From Agapetus fuscipes (taxonomy: Eukaryota; Arthropoda; Insecta; Trichoptera; Glossosomatidae), in NCBI GenBank assembly GCA_951799405.1, contig OX637344.1:17608001-17672000 (forward strand): a DNA stretch of 64,000 nucleotides, read 5' to 3'. The position numbers and the translations under genes were made by a program. This document shows, piece by piece, positions 47,401-59,400 of the stretch. The number at the start of each line of letters is the position of its first letter. The stretch's first letter is position 1. The notes under the pieces are model-generated. The model worked only from the letters and a program-made list of their open reading frames with translations, was not told where the DNA came from and did no database searches.

Positions 47401-50400
47401 CATTCTCTCCATATGTCCCAACCATCTTAACAAACTTCTTTTAATATTTAGTTTCACACTTTCTCTTGCACCACATTTTTCTCATACACCGTTGTTAAAT
47501 GAATGGTTAGCGCCTTCATTGCCTCCTTGTATGAAATTATTTTTGTTATTGAATATTTCTTGCGATTTCTTTGCATTGAATAGTTTTAATTATACATGGA
47601 TGACAAATTCTTAATGTCTTTTTTTTTTGGTTGAACTATTTGCGCTATGTGTAATTTTATCTGTCGACGTTTCGTTCCATAAACGGGAAACATTTTCGAG
47701 GCTAGTTAACGAAGCGACATGGTTGGTTTCTTATTCACTTGGGTGTTTCCTCATCTCCATCGGTGTTGCTTCGAAACGCAGCCTTGAAAATGTTTCTCTC
47801 TCGTGGAAACGAGACGTCGGAAGATGAAATAAATTCAAATGGTCCAACCCGAAAGAATTAAAAAATGATTGTTATTTATGATGTTATGAAAGTAAAAGTT
47901 AAAAAATTCTTTAGTTTTTTTTATTCTTCTTGTACATTTGCCGTGTCATCTTTTTAAATCAAAGATTTTTGAAGCAAAGTGATCTATTATCTAAGTTGCA
48001 AGGATATATTAACATTCAAAGCTCATATCAAATGCATGCCCACAAACAAACACGTGTGTGTACGCATTTACAAATGCTGAATGTGTACATACAAATTAAA
48101 AATCTAAACCTCAAATGAACTTAAGTAATCCCCGCAACTTTTACCGACCTTCCCTGGAACAGGGGTGACTTTGGCAAAGTGAACCATTTTTTAAGAGTAT
48201 GGGTTGTCGCTGGTCAGCCTCATACCAACCTATAAGTCAAGGAATTCTTACCAACCTATAAGTCAAGGAATTCTTACCAACCAAGTCAAGGAATTCTTAC
48301 CAACCTATAAGTCAAGGAATTCTTACCAACCAAGTCAAGGAATTCTTACCAACCTATAAGTCAGGAAGTCTTACCAACCTATTAGTCAAGGAATTCTTAC
48401 CAACCTATTAGTCAAGGAATTCTTACCAACCTATAAGACAAGGAATTCTTACCAACCTATAAGTCAAGGAATTCTTGCCAACCTATAAGTCAAGGAATTC
48501 TTACCTACCTATAAATCAAGGAATTCTTTCCAACCTATAATTTATTTATTTATTTTTTATTTATGAAAGTGTCAATTGCTTTTTGAAGATTCAATGATTT
48601 TGTTATTATTATTATTAATATTATTGTTATTAACGGAAAATGTAGAGACAATTTTTTCAATTATTTATTAATCTACTGATGTTATTGTAATTATCCGAAG
48701 AAATTTGTTGTTTTTTTCCGGAATAAAATAAAATAAAATAAGTCAAGGAATTCTTACCTACCTATAAATCAAGGAATTCTTACCAACCTATAAGTCTAGG
48801 AATTCTTAACTACCTATAAGTCAAGGAATAATAAGTGATAACGTTAAATAAATGAAATGCATCAAATACGCGCCTTTTTTTCATATAAAAAACATCGTCC
48901 CGGCAATTTGCAGCAATTTCTTGCATAATAAATGTGGTCCGGGCCAAAAGTGCAATTTCACTCGATCACTTGGGGTCAAATATTATTGTCAATTGGCTCA
49001 TCTGAATAATGGCAGTGCACAAATTAGATTCCGCACATACTCATGCACATGCACGTACAGCGCGCATACACACTGCTGCAAGACACACAGCCACACCGAG
49101 TCGCAACGAAATCAATCAATACACCGTGCAAAGGAAGGATTACATGTATTTCAGTAGCTGCACCATGAAAAAATGATAAATTTTAGGTTATGTTTATTTT
49201 TTATCCAATTTTGATCGTTTTCATGGTAGGCGTGCTATCTGTGTTCCAAATTTGAATTTTGAATATTCTGCTTCTATGCTAATCACTTTAACCAACTTAA
49301 ATATTTTGAAACAAAATGACATTCGAAATTTAAATTTTGTTTTTTTTACTATTGCAACTCAAGGATTGTTTTTTAATCGTTTCTAAATATTTTTTTTAAA
49401 TGTTGAATATTTTAAAGAGAAGTGATATTATTAGTGATATTTTTAATTCAAATGTAATTTTTGCTTCGATTTTTTCAGGATTATGCCAATTTCTATAGAC
49501 ACTATTTAAGTTAAGTAAACTGTGAAAATAAAACTATGTCTTTCACAAAAAGTTATTTTTAATTAATGTGTAAGTGTTAGTAGATTTGCATAAAACTACG
49601 AGGCTTAATTTTGTTATTACTTTTACAAAAGTGCACCTGAATTTTTGACTTCAAAATAAATACTCGTAGTATCCCCAGATGAAGGGTTCCACAAATAAAA
49701 AATATGGTGATTTTAGTTCAATATAGTAAAACTGATTAAGCTCACATGGGTTTCTCAGATAAATGCACCTTATTCCATTTTCTACAAGAGAAAACAGCAA
49801 ACAAGTGTGAAAATCCTGTAGTTTAGATGTTTTTCATGAGCACTTTCTTATAATTAGTTCACTCACTAAGAGAAGCATAATTTTTTTTTATCCACAATTT
49901 CATAAATCAGTGGATCAGCACTCATTCAGTTTTACCTTTAAGGTGGCGATATCATTAAATAATAATCCATTTGAGTAAATATGTTAAATTTAATTAGGTT
50001 AGTTAAATAACTTTGAGTTAGTTTGATAAACTTCTATAATTTAGTCAACGACGTTACCATGTTGAAAGCACCGGTTCCCATAGATCACCGAAGTTAAGCA
50101 ACATTGGGCGCGGACAGTACTTGGATGGGTAACCACTCAGGTACAACGCGTGTCGTTGGCATCTTGGACCGGTCCGTAGTCCGTAGTGGCAACACTTCGG
50201 ACTCGTAAATGGAAGGTTGTGAATTCGGATCCCGGCGGAGCACAAAAATATACCATTTATATTTCGAATGTGCTCTTCGCTGGGTTGAAAAATTCATAAA
50301 CCTTTACCAATGACCGGTCACCAAAGGTCCATCCAGCCTTACAGCAACTGGGTCTTGCTTGAGTATTGGCGCTTTGTAGCGACGACCAAGCTCGTACACC

Positions 50401-53400
50401 TCTGCGGCACTACAACACGTGTCATAGACCCCTAGAGTCTTTAGAATCTAGGGAGTCTCCCGCACAGGATTTCTTAAAAAAAAAAAAAGTCACTCGGCTG
50501 AGATGCTAAGGATAAGGCAAACAAAGATTTTGTTTGGTAAATTGTTTTTTGTTTTCTTTTGGGTTAGAACATGGTGTATTTGCAGCTTTTTATCTGCCGA
50601 AGTTTCACTTTCTCGAGCAGAAAGCATCCTCAAGGCGAATTTTCAAAGCGCCAATGCTTCAAATAGACCATGGTCTAACGAAAGAAAACCAAAACAATTT
50701 GTAATTTGTAATAATAAAATATTTTGTTATGGGCTGCTTACGAGGACAGCTCCATAAAAGACAGACGTTTGTTTATGCACCTATTTTCCTCATCAGTCTT
50801 CCTCTAATGTTCCAAATTTAAACCTGACTTGCAGAGTTGCCATTTGAAGTATTTTCTCCATGGGCAAAAAAATATCTTTATTTTACCTAACATTCTTCCG
50901 AAGTATCTTGCTTAAAAAATACTTGCTGAAAGAATAAGGAAATTCCACTATTTTTTTTTCTTGTCGATTTATTTTCCTTTTTATTTGATTATCACAAAAC
51001 TTAGTTATTTATGTGCAAAAAGTGATGTTTGAATTTACGCACCAAAACGCTCTTTGGGTTGAATTTCGTATGTGACGTCATTTTCTTTATTCACCATATA
51101 GCCATTGCAATACTAGCAGCGTTGTGGATACAAGCAAATGACGTCACGTGGGCTACAAATTCCGTTGAGAGATCACATATCCTTTTCGAAACCTGTCAAA
51201 ATTTCGAAAGCTATTTTTCAAATGTACAATCATAGACAATTCAAATGTACAATCAAGACTTTGTTAATATGCATATCGTAATTTATCAACATTATACCCT
51301 TTTTACCATTTCCTCACTATTGCAATTATCTTATTTTATTAGTTTTTGTTGTGAGTTGCGTATCTAGCTTAGTTGATCCGCTCATCAGCGCACGTGTCGT
51401 CTCCTTGTGGCCCACGCTCATACAGAATAAAGAGGCAGTTCGGAGGTTAATGTGGTGATGAGGTGATGAGGTGATGAACACACTAGCCAGACACCAGACT
51501 GCTAGACACGACCACAAATTGCTGATGATTAACTCCAGACCACACCTGTGGTAATTGCATTCCAAATATATCAAATGCCGATGGAGTAAACAAATCAAAA
51601 CGCCTCTCGACGGGGTGTCCTGTCGATAGCTCAGTTGATAGAGCGCTTGTGTTCCAAACCAGTATGTTCATATTGTTACGAACTTAGGATTTGAAGTACC
51701 CACGCGCTCCTGAACATGAACCCTAGTGTGTAGAACAATCTGGCTCTAGTCCATGATGGTGGTAGTGCATAGAACGGCGTTCTGGTGTGAGCGAGAAATC
51801 GAAGAATGATCTGGAATATGCGAGAAAGATTTTTTTGTACCTATATATAGGGACTGCAATAGTGCGCAGGAGATTAGTCGCTCCAAGCATTTTGCCGTGA
51901 AGACCAATATACGCAGAGATTATCAATTGCTGTAAATTGTGAACCAAACTGTGTAAAATAAATTCTGTGAAAATAAATAATTGCAGTTTAATGAAAAGAG
52001 AACCCCAATAAAGTCGTAGCAAGTTCATTTCTGAAACCCTTAGTTGATTTCCCGTTTTGGTGTTTAACTCTAACGCAAAAATCATAGAATCGGTAAGATA
52101 TACTCAGCCTTCTCTAAACAATGAGAACTAGCCACACTGGGAGTAAGTAATTCGTCACTGTGAAAATAATAAGCTTCTTTTTGGGGAGAACTCAGTAAGA
52201 AGTTTCACTATGTGTGCAGCTTAGTTGTGTTTGCGGGGTGCCGTTACAGGCCCAGGGGCTAGGGTCCGTAGATTGATTTTTTGCTGTTGCGAGATGTCAC
52301 CCATGCGAGATTTCACCCATGTGAGATTTTCCCTTGCGAGATAGCACCCTCACGAGATTTCACCCATGTGAGATTTTCCCTTGCGAGATAGCACCCTTGC
52401 CAGATTTCATCCATGTGAGGTTTTGCCCTTGTGGGATAACAACCTTGCGAGATTTCACCCATGTGAGTTTTTCCCTTGCAAGATAGCACCCTGGCGAGAT
52501 TCACCCATGTGAGATTTTTCCCTTGCGAGATAGCACCCTCACGAGATTTCACCCATGTGAGATTTTCCCTTGCGAGATAGCACCCTTGCCAGATTTCATC
52601 CATGTGAGATTTTGCCCTTGTGGGATAACACCCTTGCGAGATTTCACCCATGTGAGATTTTTCCCTTGCGAGATAGCACCCTTGAGAGATTTCACGCATG
52701 TGAGATTTTCCCTTGCGAGATAGCACCCTTGAGAGATTTCACGCATGTGAGATTTTTCCTTGCGAGATAGCACCCTTGAGCGATTTCACGCATGTGAGAT
52801 TTTCCCTTGTGAGATAGCACCCTTGAGCGATTTCACGCATGTGAGATTTTCCCTTGCGAGATAGCACCCTTGAGAGATTTCACGCATGTGAGATTTTCCC
52901 TTGCGAGATAGCACCCTTGAGAGATTTCACGCATGTGAGATTTTTCCCTTGCGAGATAGCACCCTTGAGAGATTTCACGCATGTGAGATTTTCCCTTGCG
53001 AGATAGCACCCTTGAGAGATTTCACGCATGTGAGATTTTCCCTTGCGAGATAGCACCCTTGAGCGATTTCACGCATGTGAGATTTTCCCTTGCGAGATAG
53101 CACCCTTGAGCGATTTCACGCATGTGAGATTTTCCCTTGCGAGATAGCACCCTTGAGAGATTTCACGCATGTGAGATTTTTCCTTGCGAAATAGCACGCT
53201 GGAGAGATTTCACCCATGTGAGATTTTGCTCTTGCAAGGTAGCACCCTGGCGAGATTTTCCCTTCGAGAAGTTGTATTCTTGCGCGGCTTTGTCTTCCCA
53301 CGGTTCTTCTTGCGCGTATTGTCGTCAGGAGGTTTTACCCCCGCGCAGCTGTGTGAGCGTGCAATTTTTTAGTCATTACCCATTACACGGTACCTCTGGG

Positions 53401-56400
53401 AGCCTCAGATTAGTTCCTTAACCTCCACCGTACACGTCTGTGTGTATGTGCACGCGTATACGCGGGGAGAGTGTGCGCGTGTGCATGTACACGCGAGCTT
53501 GTGACGGTGGTAGTGTCCCCGCATTAAGGGGTGACCCTCAGGTCGGCGGTTCAGTGTCTCTAGCCACCTACTCGCGCACGGACACTGCAGTATCTGGCCA
53601 CTAGAGATGCCGCGAATACTCGCTACTATTCGGTATTCGGCACTATTCAACACTTTAATAATCTATAATCTATGTTGCAAAGATATATTAACATTTAAAG
53701 CTCATATCACATGCATGCCCACAAACAAACACGTGTAGTTCGCACATGATCTTTGTTATTCGTCGACTACCGAATAATAACAAGTATTATTCAGCATTCG
53801 GTGTGTAAGTAGTTCATCATGCAAATGCAGGTCTATTTTATGTAAAAAAAAATTGCAGAAAAAGGTTTATTTGTAGAACGCAAACGGGTTCAGCCGAAAA
53901 AAATAAAAGTATTTTTATGAAAAAAAAAAAAAAAAATCAGATGAAAGTGATGAAAGATAGTATGAAAAAAAGCCCACTTCTGTACAGATTTTTTTTTTTT
54001 ATCCAAAATCGTCGTTTTGCATTGACATACCAACGTTTAATGAACAATTTATCAAGCTGTGTTGTACAAATAAATAAAACCAGGTATTCCAAATTTCCGT
54101 CTAAAGGCATTTAAAAATGAAAAATCGTTCTCGGTGTTCAGTATAATATAAGACTGATTTCTTTAACTTCATTGTTTCCTTTTCTCTTGAAAATTTAAGG
54201 CTTTTTAAAAAATCAATTTCTCTTTAAAAATAAAAATAAAAATGTTTGAGCAAGTTTAAGACTACTACAAGTAATCTATTATAACTTATTAAGAATATGT
54301 AAGTATTTTTTGTCGAATAATAAATAATTCCTTATTATTTGACATTCCTTCTATTCCTTGACTTATAGGATGGTATGAGGCTGACCAGCCATACTGTAAA
54401 AAATGGTTCACTTTTCCAATGTCACCCCTGTTCCAGGGAAGGTCGGCATAAGTTGGTTTATGTTGGTTCGAGGTTTGGATCTGAATTTGTAAGTAAACTT
54501 TCAGCATTTGTAAGCGCGAACTTACACGTGTTTGTTTGTGGGCATGCATTTGATATGAGCTTTGAATGTTAATGTATCCTTGCAAGTTAGATTATAGATT
54601 ATAGGTAATAAGAAATATGTAAGTAATTTTTGTCGAATGATAATAGCGAGGTATTCTGTATTCCACACTGGGAAATGGGAATGTCGATTTACCGGTATAA
54701 TGCCCGCTTTCCACTGCGAGCGGGAAATAGCTGAGCGGGAGCGGGAAATAGCTGAGCGGAACGTAGTGAAATAGTTTTGGCCTTCCATTGCGAAAGAGTT
54801 TTAAAAAATAATGGTATTTGCCTTCCACAGTCAACGAGCTCGGCGGAGTGAGCTAGGCGGGAAATGAGATGAGTCAGATGAAAGAGTTGTTTGCCTTCCA
54901 TCTACAGCTGGCTTAGCGGAGCCAACTAGTGTGTGACAGCTCGTTGCAGCCTACGCCCAGATCAAACGTTTTAATTATTAATAAAAAAAAAAAAAATTTT
55001 GTTTCGAAAAATAAAAAGTAATGTATTATTTTGCTTTAATACATAAAAAGTAGATGTTTGAAATAAAACATACATTTTAATATTTTCAAATTTATAAAAT
55101 AATGTATGATGTGCAGTGTGTGACAGCTCGTTGCAGCCTACGCCCAGATCAAACGTTTTAATTATTAATAAAAGAGTTTTTTTTTGTTTCGAAACATAAA
55201 AAGTAATGTTTTATTTTGCTTTAAACATAAAAAGTAGATGTTTGAAATAAAACATACATTTTAATATTTTCAAATTTATAAAATAATGTATGATGTGTTT
55301 TTGTAAATCATGTATGATGTGTTTTATCGCTGTCACGCAACTGCGCGGGTTGGCGCGGGGGGCACGGGGGAGCGGAGTCAGTTGAAAACTAGCGGCCGAG
55401 ACCATGACACAGCGGAGTCATTTTTACTCGCTCAGTTCGCTCCGCTCACTCCGCTGTCGGTGGAAGCACTTCTATGAAATTTACTGTTGCTAGTCGAGCG
55501 GAGTCCGCTGGAAACTCGCTCAACTCTGCGACCACTTTTGTAACTCTTTGTACTCGCTCAGTCCGCTCCGCTGACTCGCTGTCGGTGGAAGCACTTCTAT
55601 GAAATTTACTGTTGCTAGTCGAGCGGAGTCCGTACGGAGTCAGCTCCGCTCGCAGTGGAAAGCGGGCATTAGACTATTCGCGACATCTCTAGTGTTCACA
55701 CACAATAATCTACATTCCATACAAACCAATGACAATAAAACACTTATTGCGCATCTAAAAAAAAACAACAAATCAACATTCTTATTTCGTTACTTGAAAC
55801 ATTGTATTTTGCGTCATCCACGAATGAGTCGTAAGGAACCAAAGACGGAAATCTCGTTTTTTTTTAAAGAGAGATAAATACGAAAGTCCTTTCTCTTTAT
55901 TTAATAAAAGGCAGTTTTCAGGGAAATTTCTCTGTTTTTATTCGACCAAGGGCAACCTCGCTGTTTTTATTCGACCAAGGGCAACCTCGCTGTTTTTATT
56001 CGACCAAGGGCAACCTCGCTGTTTTTATTCGACCAAGGGCAACCTCGCTGTTTTTATTCGACCAAGGGCAACCTCGCTGTTTTTATTCGACCAAGGGCAA
56101 CCTCGCTGTTTTTATTCGACCAAGGGCAACCTCGCTGTTTTTATTCGACCAAGGGCAACCTCGCTGTTTTTATTCGACCAAGGGCAACCTCGCTGTTTTT
56201 ATTCGACCAAGGGCAACCTCGCTGTTTTTATTCGACCAAGGGCAACCTCGCTGTTTTTATTCGACCAAGGGCAACCTCGCTGTTTTTATTCGACCAAGGG
56301 CAACCTCGCTGTTTTTATTCGACCAAGGGCAACCTCGCTGTTTTTATTCGACCAAGGGCAACCTCGCTGTTTTTATTCGACCAAGGGCAACCTCGCTGTT

Positions 56401-59400
56401 TTTATTCGACCAAGGGCAACCTCGCTGTTTTTATTCGACCAAGGGCAACCTCGCTGTTTTTATTCGACCAAGGGCAACCTCGCTGTTTTTATTCGACCAA
56501 GGGCAACCTCGCTGTTTTTATTCGACCAAGGGCAACCTCGCTGTTTTTATTCGACCAAGGGCAACCTCGCTGTTTTTATTCGACCAAGGGCAACCTCGCT
56601 GTTTTTATTCGACCAAGGGCAACCTCGCTGTTTTTATTCGACCAAGGGCAACCTCGCTGTTTTTATTCGACCAAGGGCAACCTCGCTGTTTTTATTCGAC
56701 CAAGGGCAACCTCGCTGTTTTTATTCGACGACCGATAAAACTCATTATTTTTATTCAACCAAGGGCAACATTCAATGTTTTTTGATTTTTATGTTTTTAG
56801 AAAAAACTTATTTCTGATTAAAACCTTGTTTTATTTTCACACACGAAAAAAAAAAATTGTAATCCTACCTGAAGATGACCATATAGGTCGAAAACGTTTG
56901 TTAATTATAATTCAAATAAATCAATATCGTGTGTGAAAATAAAACAATGTTTTAATCAGAAATTAGTTTTTTTAAAAAAAAAAAACATAAAATCAATCAA
57001 CATAAATTTTTAACAGTGTTAATACACAAACCATAAAAAATATTCATTGTTTTTATTCGACCAAGGACAACTTTCTATATCTCTAGTCTATAATCTAGGA
57101 TAGATATTAAAAGCATGCCCACAAACAAACACACGTTAAAGCTTGTGCTTACAAATGCTGCATGTTTACTTGCAAATTAAAATCCAAACCTCAAATAAAC
57201 ATAATCCCTGCAACTTTTGGCGACCTTTCTTGAAACAGGAGTGACATAGGCAAAGTGAACCATTTATTACAGAATGGGTGGTCAGCCTCTTAGCAACCTA
57301 TAAGTCAAGGAATAAAAGCTTAGATTGTTTTTATTCGACTAAGCACACATCCGTGGTCTGTTCGAAAAGTATCGCGAATTTTGTATGTTTTCAAAAAGTA
57401 TTTATTTATTCATAAATATAATATATTTTGTACTACACGTGTTTTTTTGTGGGCATGCATTTGAGAGCCTTAAATTTTAATATATCTCTGTAACTGTAAC
57501 TCTGTTGCCATTCCGCTAGGGGTGGCCAGAGCCTCTGCAGAGTTGCCTCCATTTTTTCCTATCCTTACCTACCTCTTTCAATTCATTCATATCCATCACC
57601 TTTTTCATGCATTTTCTTCTTTTACGCTCACTTTGTATATCCCATTCTTTCACAATCTCCTCAATCTGATCACTCCATACTTTTCTCGGTCGTCCCTTCC
57701 CTCTTTTTCCTTTCACACTTTCTTTGTATACATACTTTGTGACTCTGTGTGATGATGATAGACTGACAAAGTCTTTGTCAGTCTATCATCATTCATTCTT
57801 TCCACATGTCCAAACCATCTCATCACATTCTTTTGTACCTTAACTTTCAAAACCTCTTTCAAATTACATTCTTTTTTTACCCATTCATTCCTAACTCTAT
57901 CCCTCAGAGTTTTCCTGTCATGCTTCTCAAATGATTCATTTCCACCGTACATACTTTACTCATTTCGCTATCGTTCACTGTCCATGCTTCACTTCCATAC
58001 ATCAAAGTCGGTAACAATATGCCATTGTCTACCGCCATTCTCAGATCCATCGTCCATCTCACACGTCCGTCTCTCATCCATCGATCCTCTGCAACTTAGA
58101 TTATAGATCTATTTTGTCCCCTTCAAGTACCTAATTCCCCTCGGATATGATACATTTATTCCAATGTTTTTTTCAAAATTCTCGAAACAGACTAATGCAT
58201 ATTTTGATTGTTTTGCTTTTACCACTTTGAGAACCACTTAATGATGATGATGATGAGTTGGTGATTTCTGAGTAGCGCCGTTTCGTGATGTAGTCATTCC
58301 AAGGGCGCTTGAGTTTAAGTGACTCTGGCTTAAGTCTTTTATTATTAAATTACTTAACTTTAATCAATACAGGATCAGATACTTCAGTTTCCGTTGAAGT
58401 GTCCATAATTCAAATTTTTAACCCAAACTTTAGGAAATTTAAAACATCAAAAACTCCCCCACCCATAGCGCTGTTTGATCATTTTTAGTGTCAGCCATTG
58501 CATGAGTTATTACCATAGGTTATTACATTGAAATTGTGGATGCGGGTCCAGCGGGCTCACATAATTGAGTGCATGCTGGATGCGAATTGAATCCCTCATA
58601 TTATAAACCACTGAGTTAGAATATTGGCGGAGACGAAACTAGCAACTAACTATCGGGGCTATTCTCAGACATTTTAGTCGTCCGTTGAGCCCACACTTTG
58701 ACAAACAAATGATGCCTGGGCTGGAAGTCTCATGACCGCGGTCATTCTTACCTACCGAATTTTGGTAATATTTGTATGAAGACTAATCAGCTGTTCACTT
58801 GCGGCCATCTTGGATTGACAGGTCTTCATACAAATGCATCATTAATTTGTCAAAGCGTGGGCTCAACGGACGACTAAAATGTCTACAATAGCACCGTAAG
58901 AGACTAACTCGTCTAATCTAATCTAATCTAATCTAAGCTGCAAAGATATATATCATTTAAGATTTATATTAAATGCATTCCCACAAGCAGATATGTATAA
59001 TTTCGCGCTAACACATGCCGCATGTGGACCTACAATATAAAAACCCAATCTCAAATGAACATAAGCCTTGCAACTCTTGCCGTCCTTCCCTGAAACAGGG
59101 GTGACATTGGCAAAGTGAACCAATTTTTTACAGTATGGGTGGTCAGCCGCATAACAACCTATAAGTCAAGGAACATACATGACAAATTACGTTATATGTC
59201 AACCTCAGTTATTATTATTACAATATATTATAATATTTTATGCCTTTTTAGGCGAAAACGTTTGACATAGTTAAAATAATAAAAGTGAATTTAAACAGTG
59301 TATTTATTCAATTAATTATTATAATATTGTTTGTAATAGAACAACGTTGGTTTGATCCCCGCCTGGGTCATTTGACCATAACTTTGACTCTGGCTTAACA

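Larger units (their letters stand above)
53601..55695. mobile_element. Nested element cluster with CACTAGAGATG ends
   Basis: Inverted ends CACTAGAGATGCCGCGAATA (53601) and CACTAGAGATGTCGCGAATA (55695). Inside are two SINE-C pieces and a second palindromic element at 54697-55672. It may be one old hAT-like element filled with later insertions. Confidence 0.5.

Noticed and set aside
48852..49157. 101-codon plus frame
   Set aside because: Composition is random-like and no homology is recognised; no neighbours to support it.
50160..50235. tRNA gene-like A and B boxes (also at 7.75, 26.0 and 43.1 kb)
   Set aside because: The unit recurs with the same non-tRNA body and tails, has decayed boxes and no proper acceptor stem. 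These are SINE heads.
52313..52773. Repetitive 137-codon and similar frames in the 47-bp array
   Set aside because: Open on both strands because the unit lacks stops; no other coding sign.
55932..56735. CRISPR array
   Set aside because: Uniform direct tandem units without spacers, in a eukaryotic intron.
57354..57390. Mariner-like end (GGTCTGTTCGAAAAGTATCG)
   Set aside because: Only one end is visible and no second inverted repeat or TA duplication could be found.
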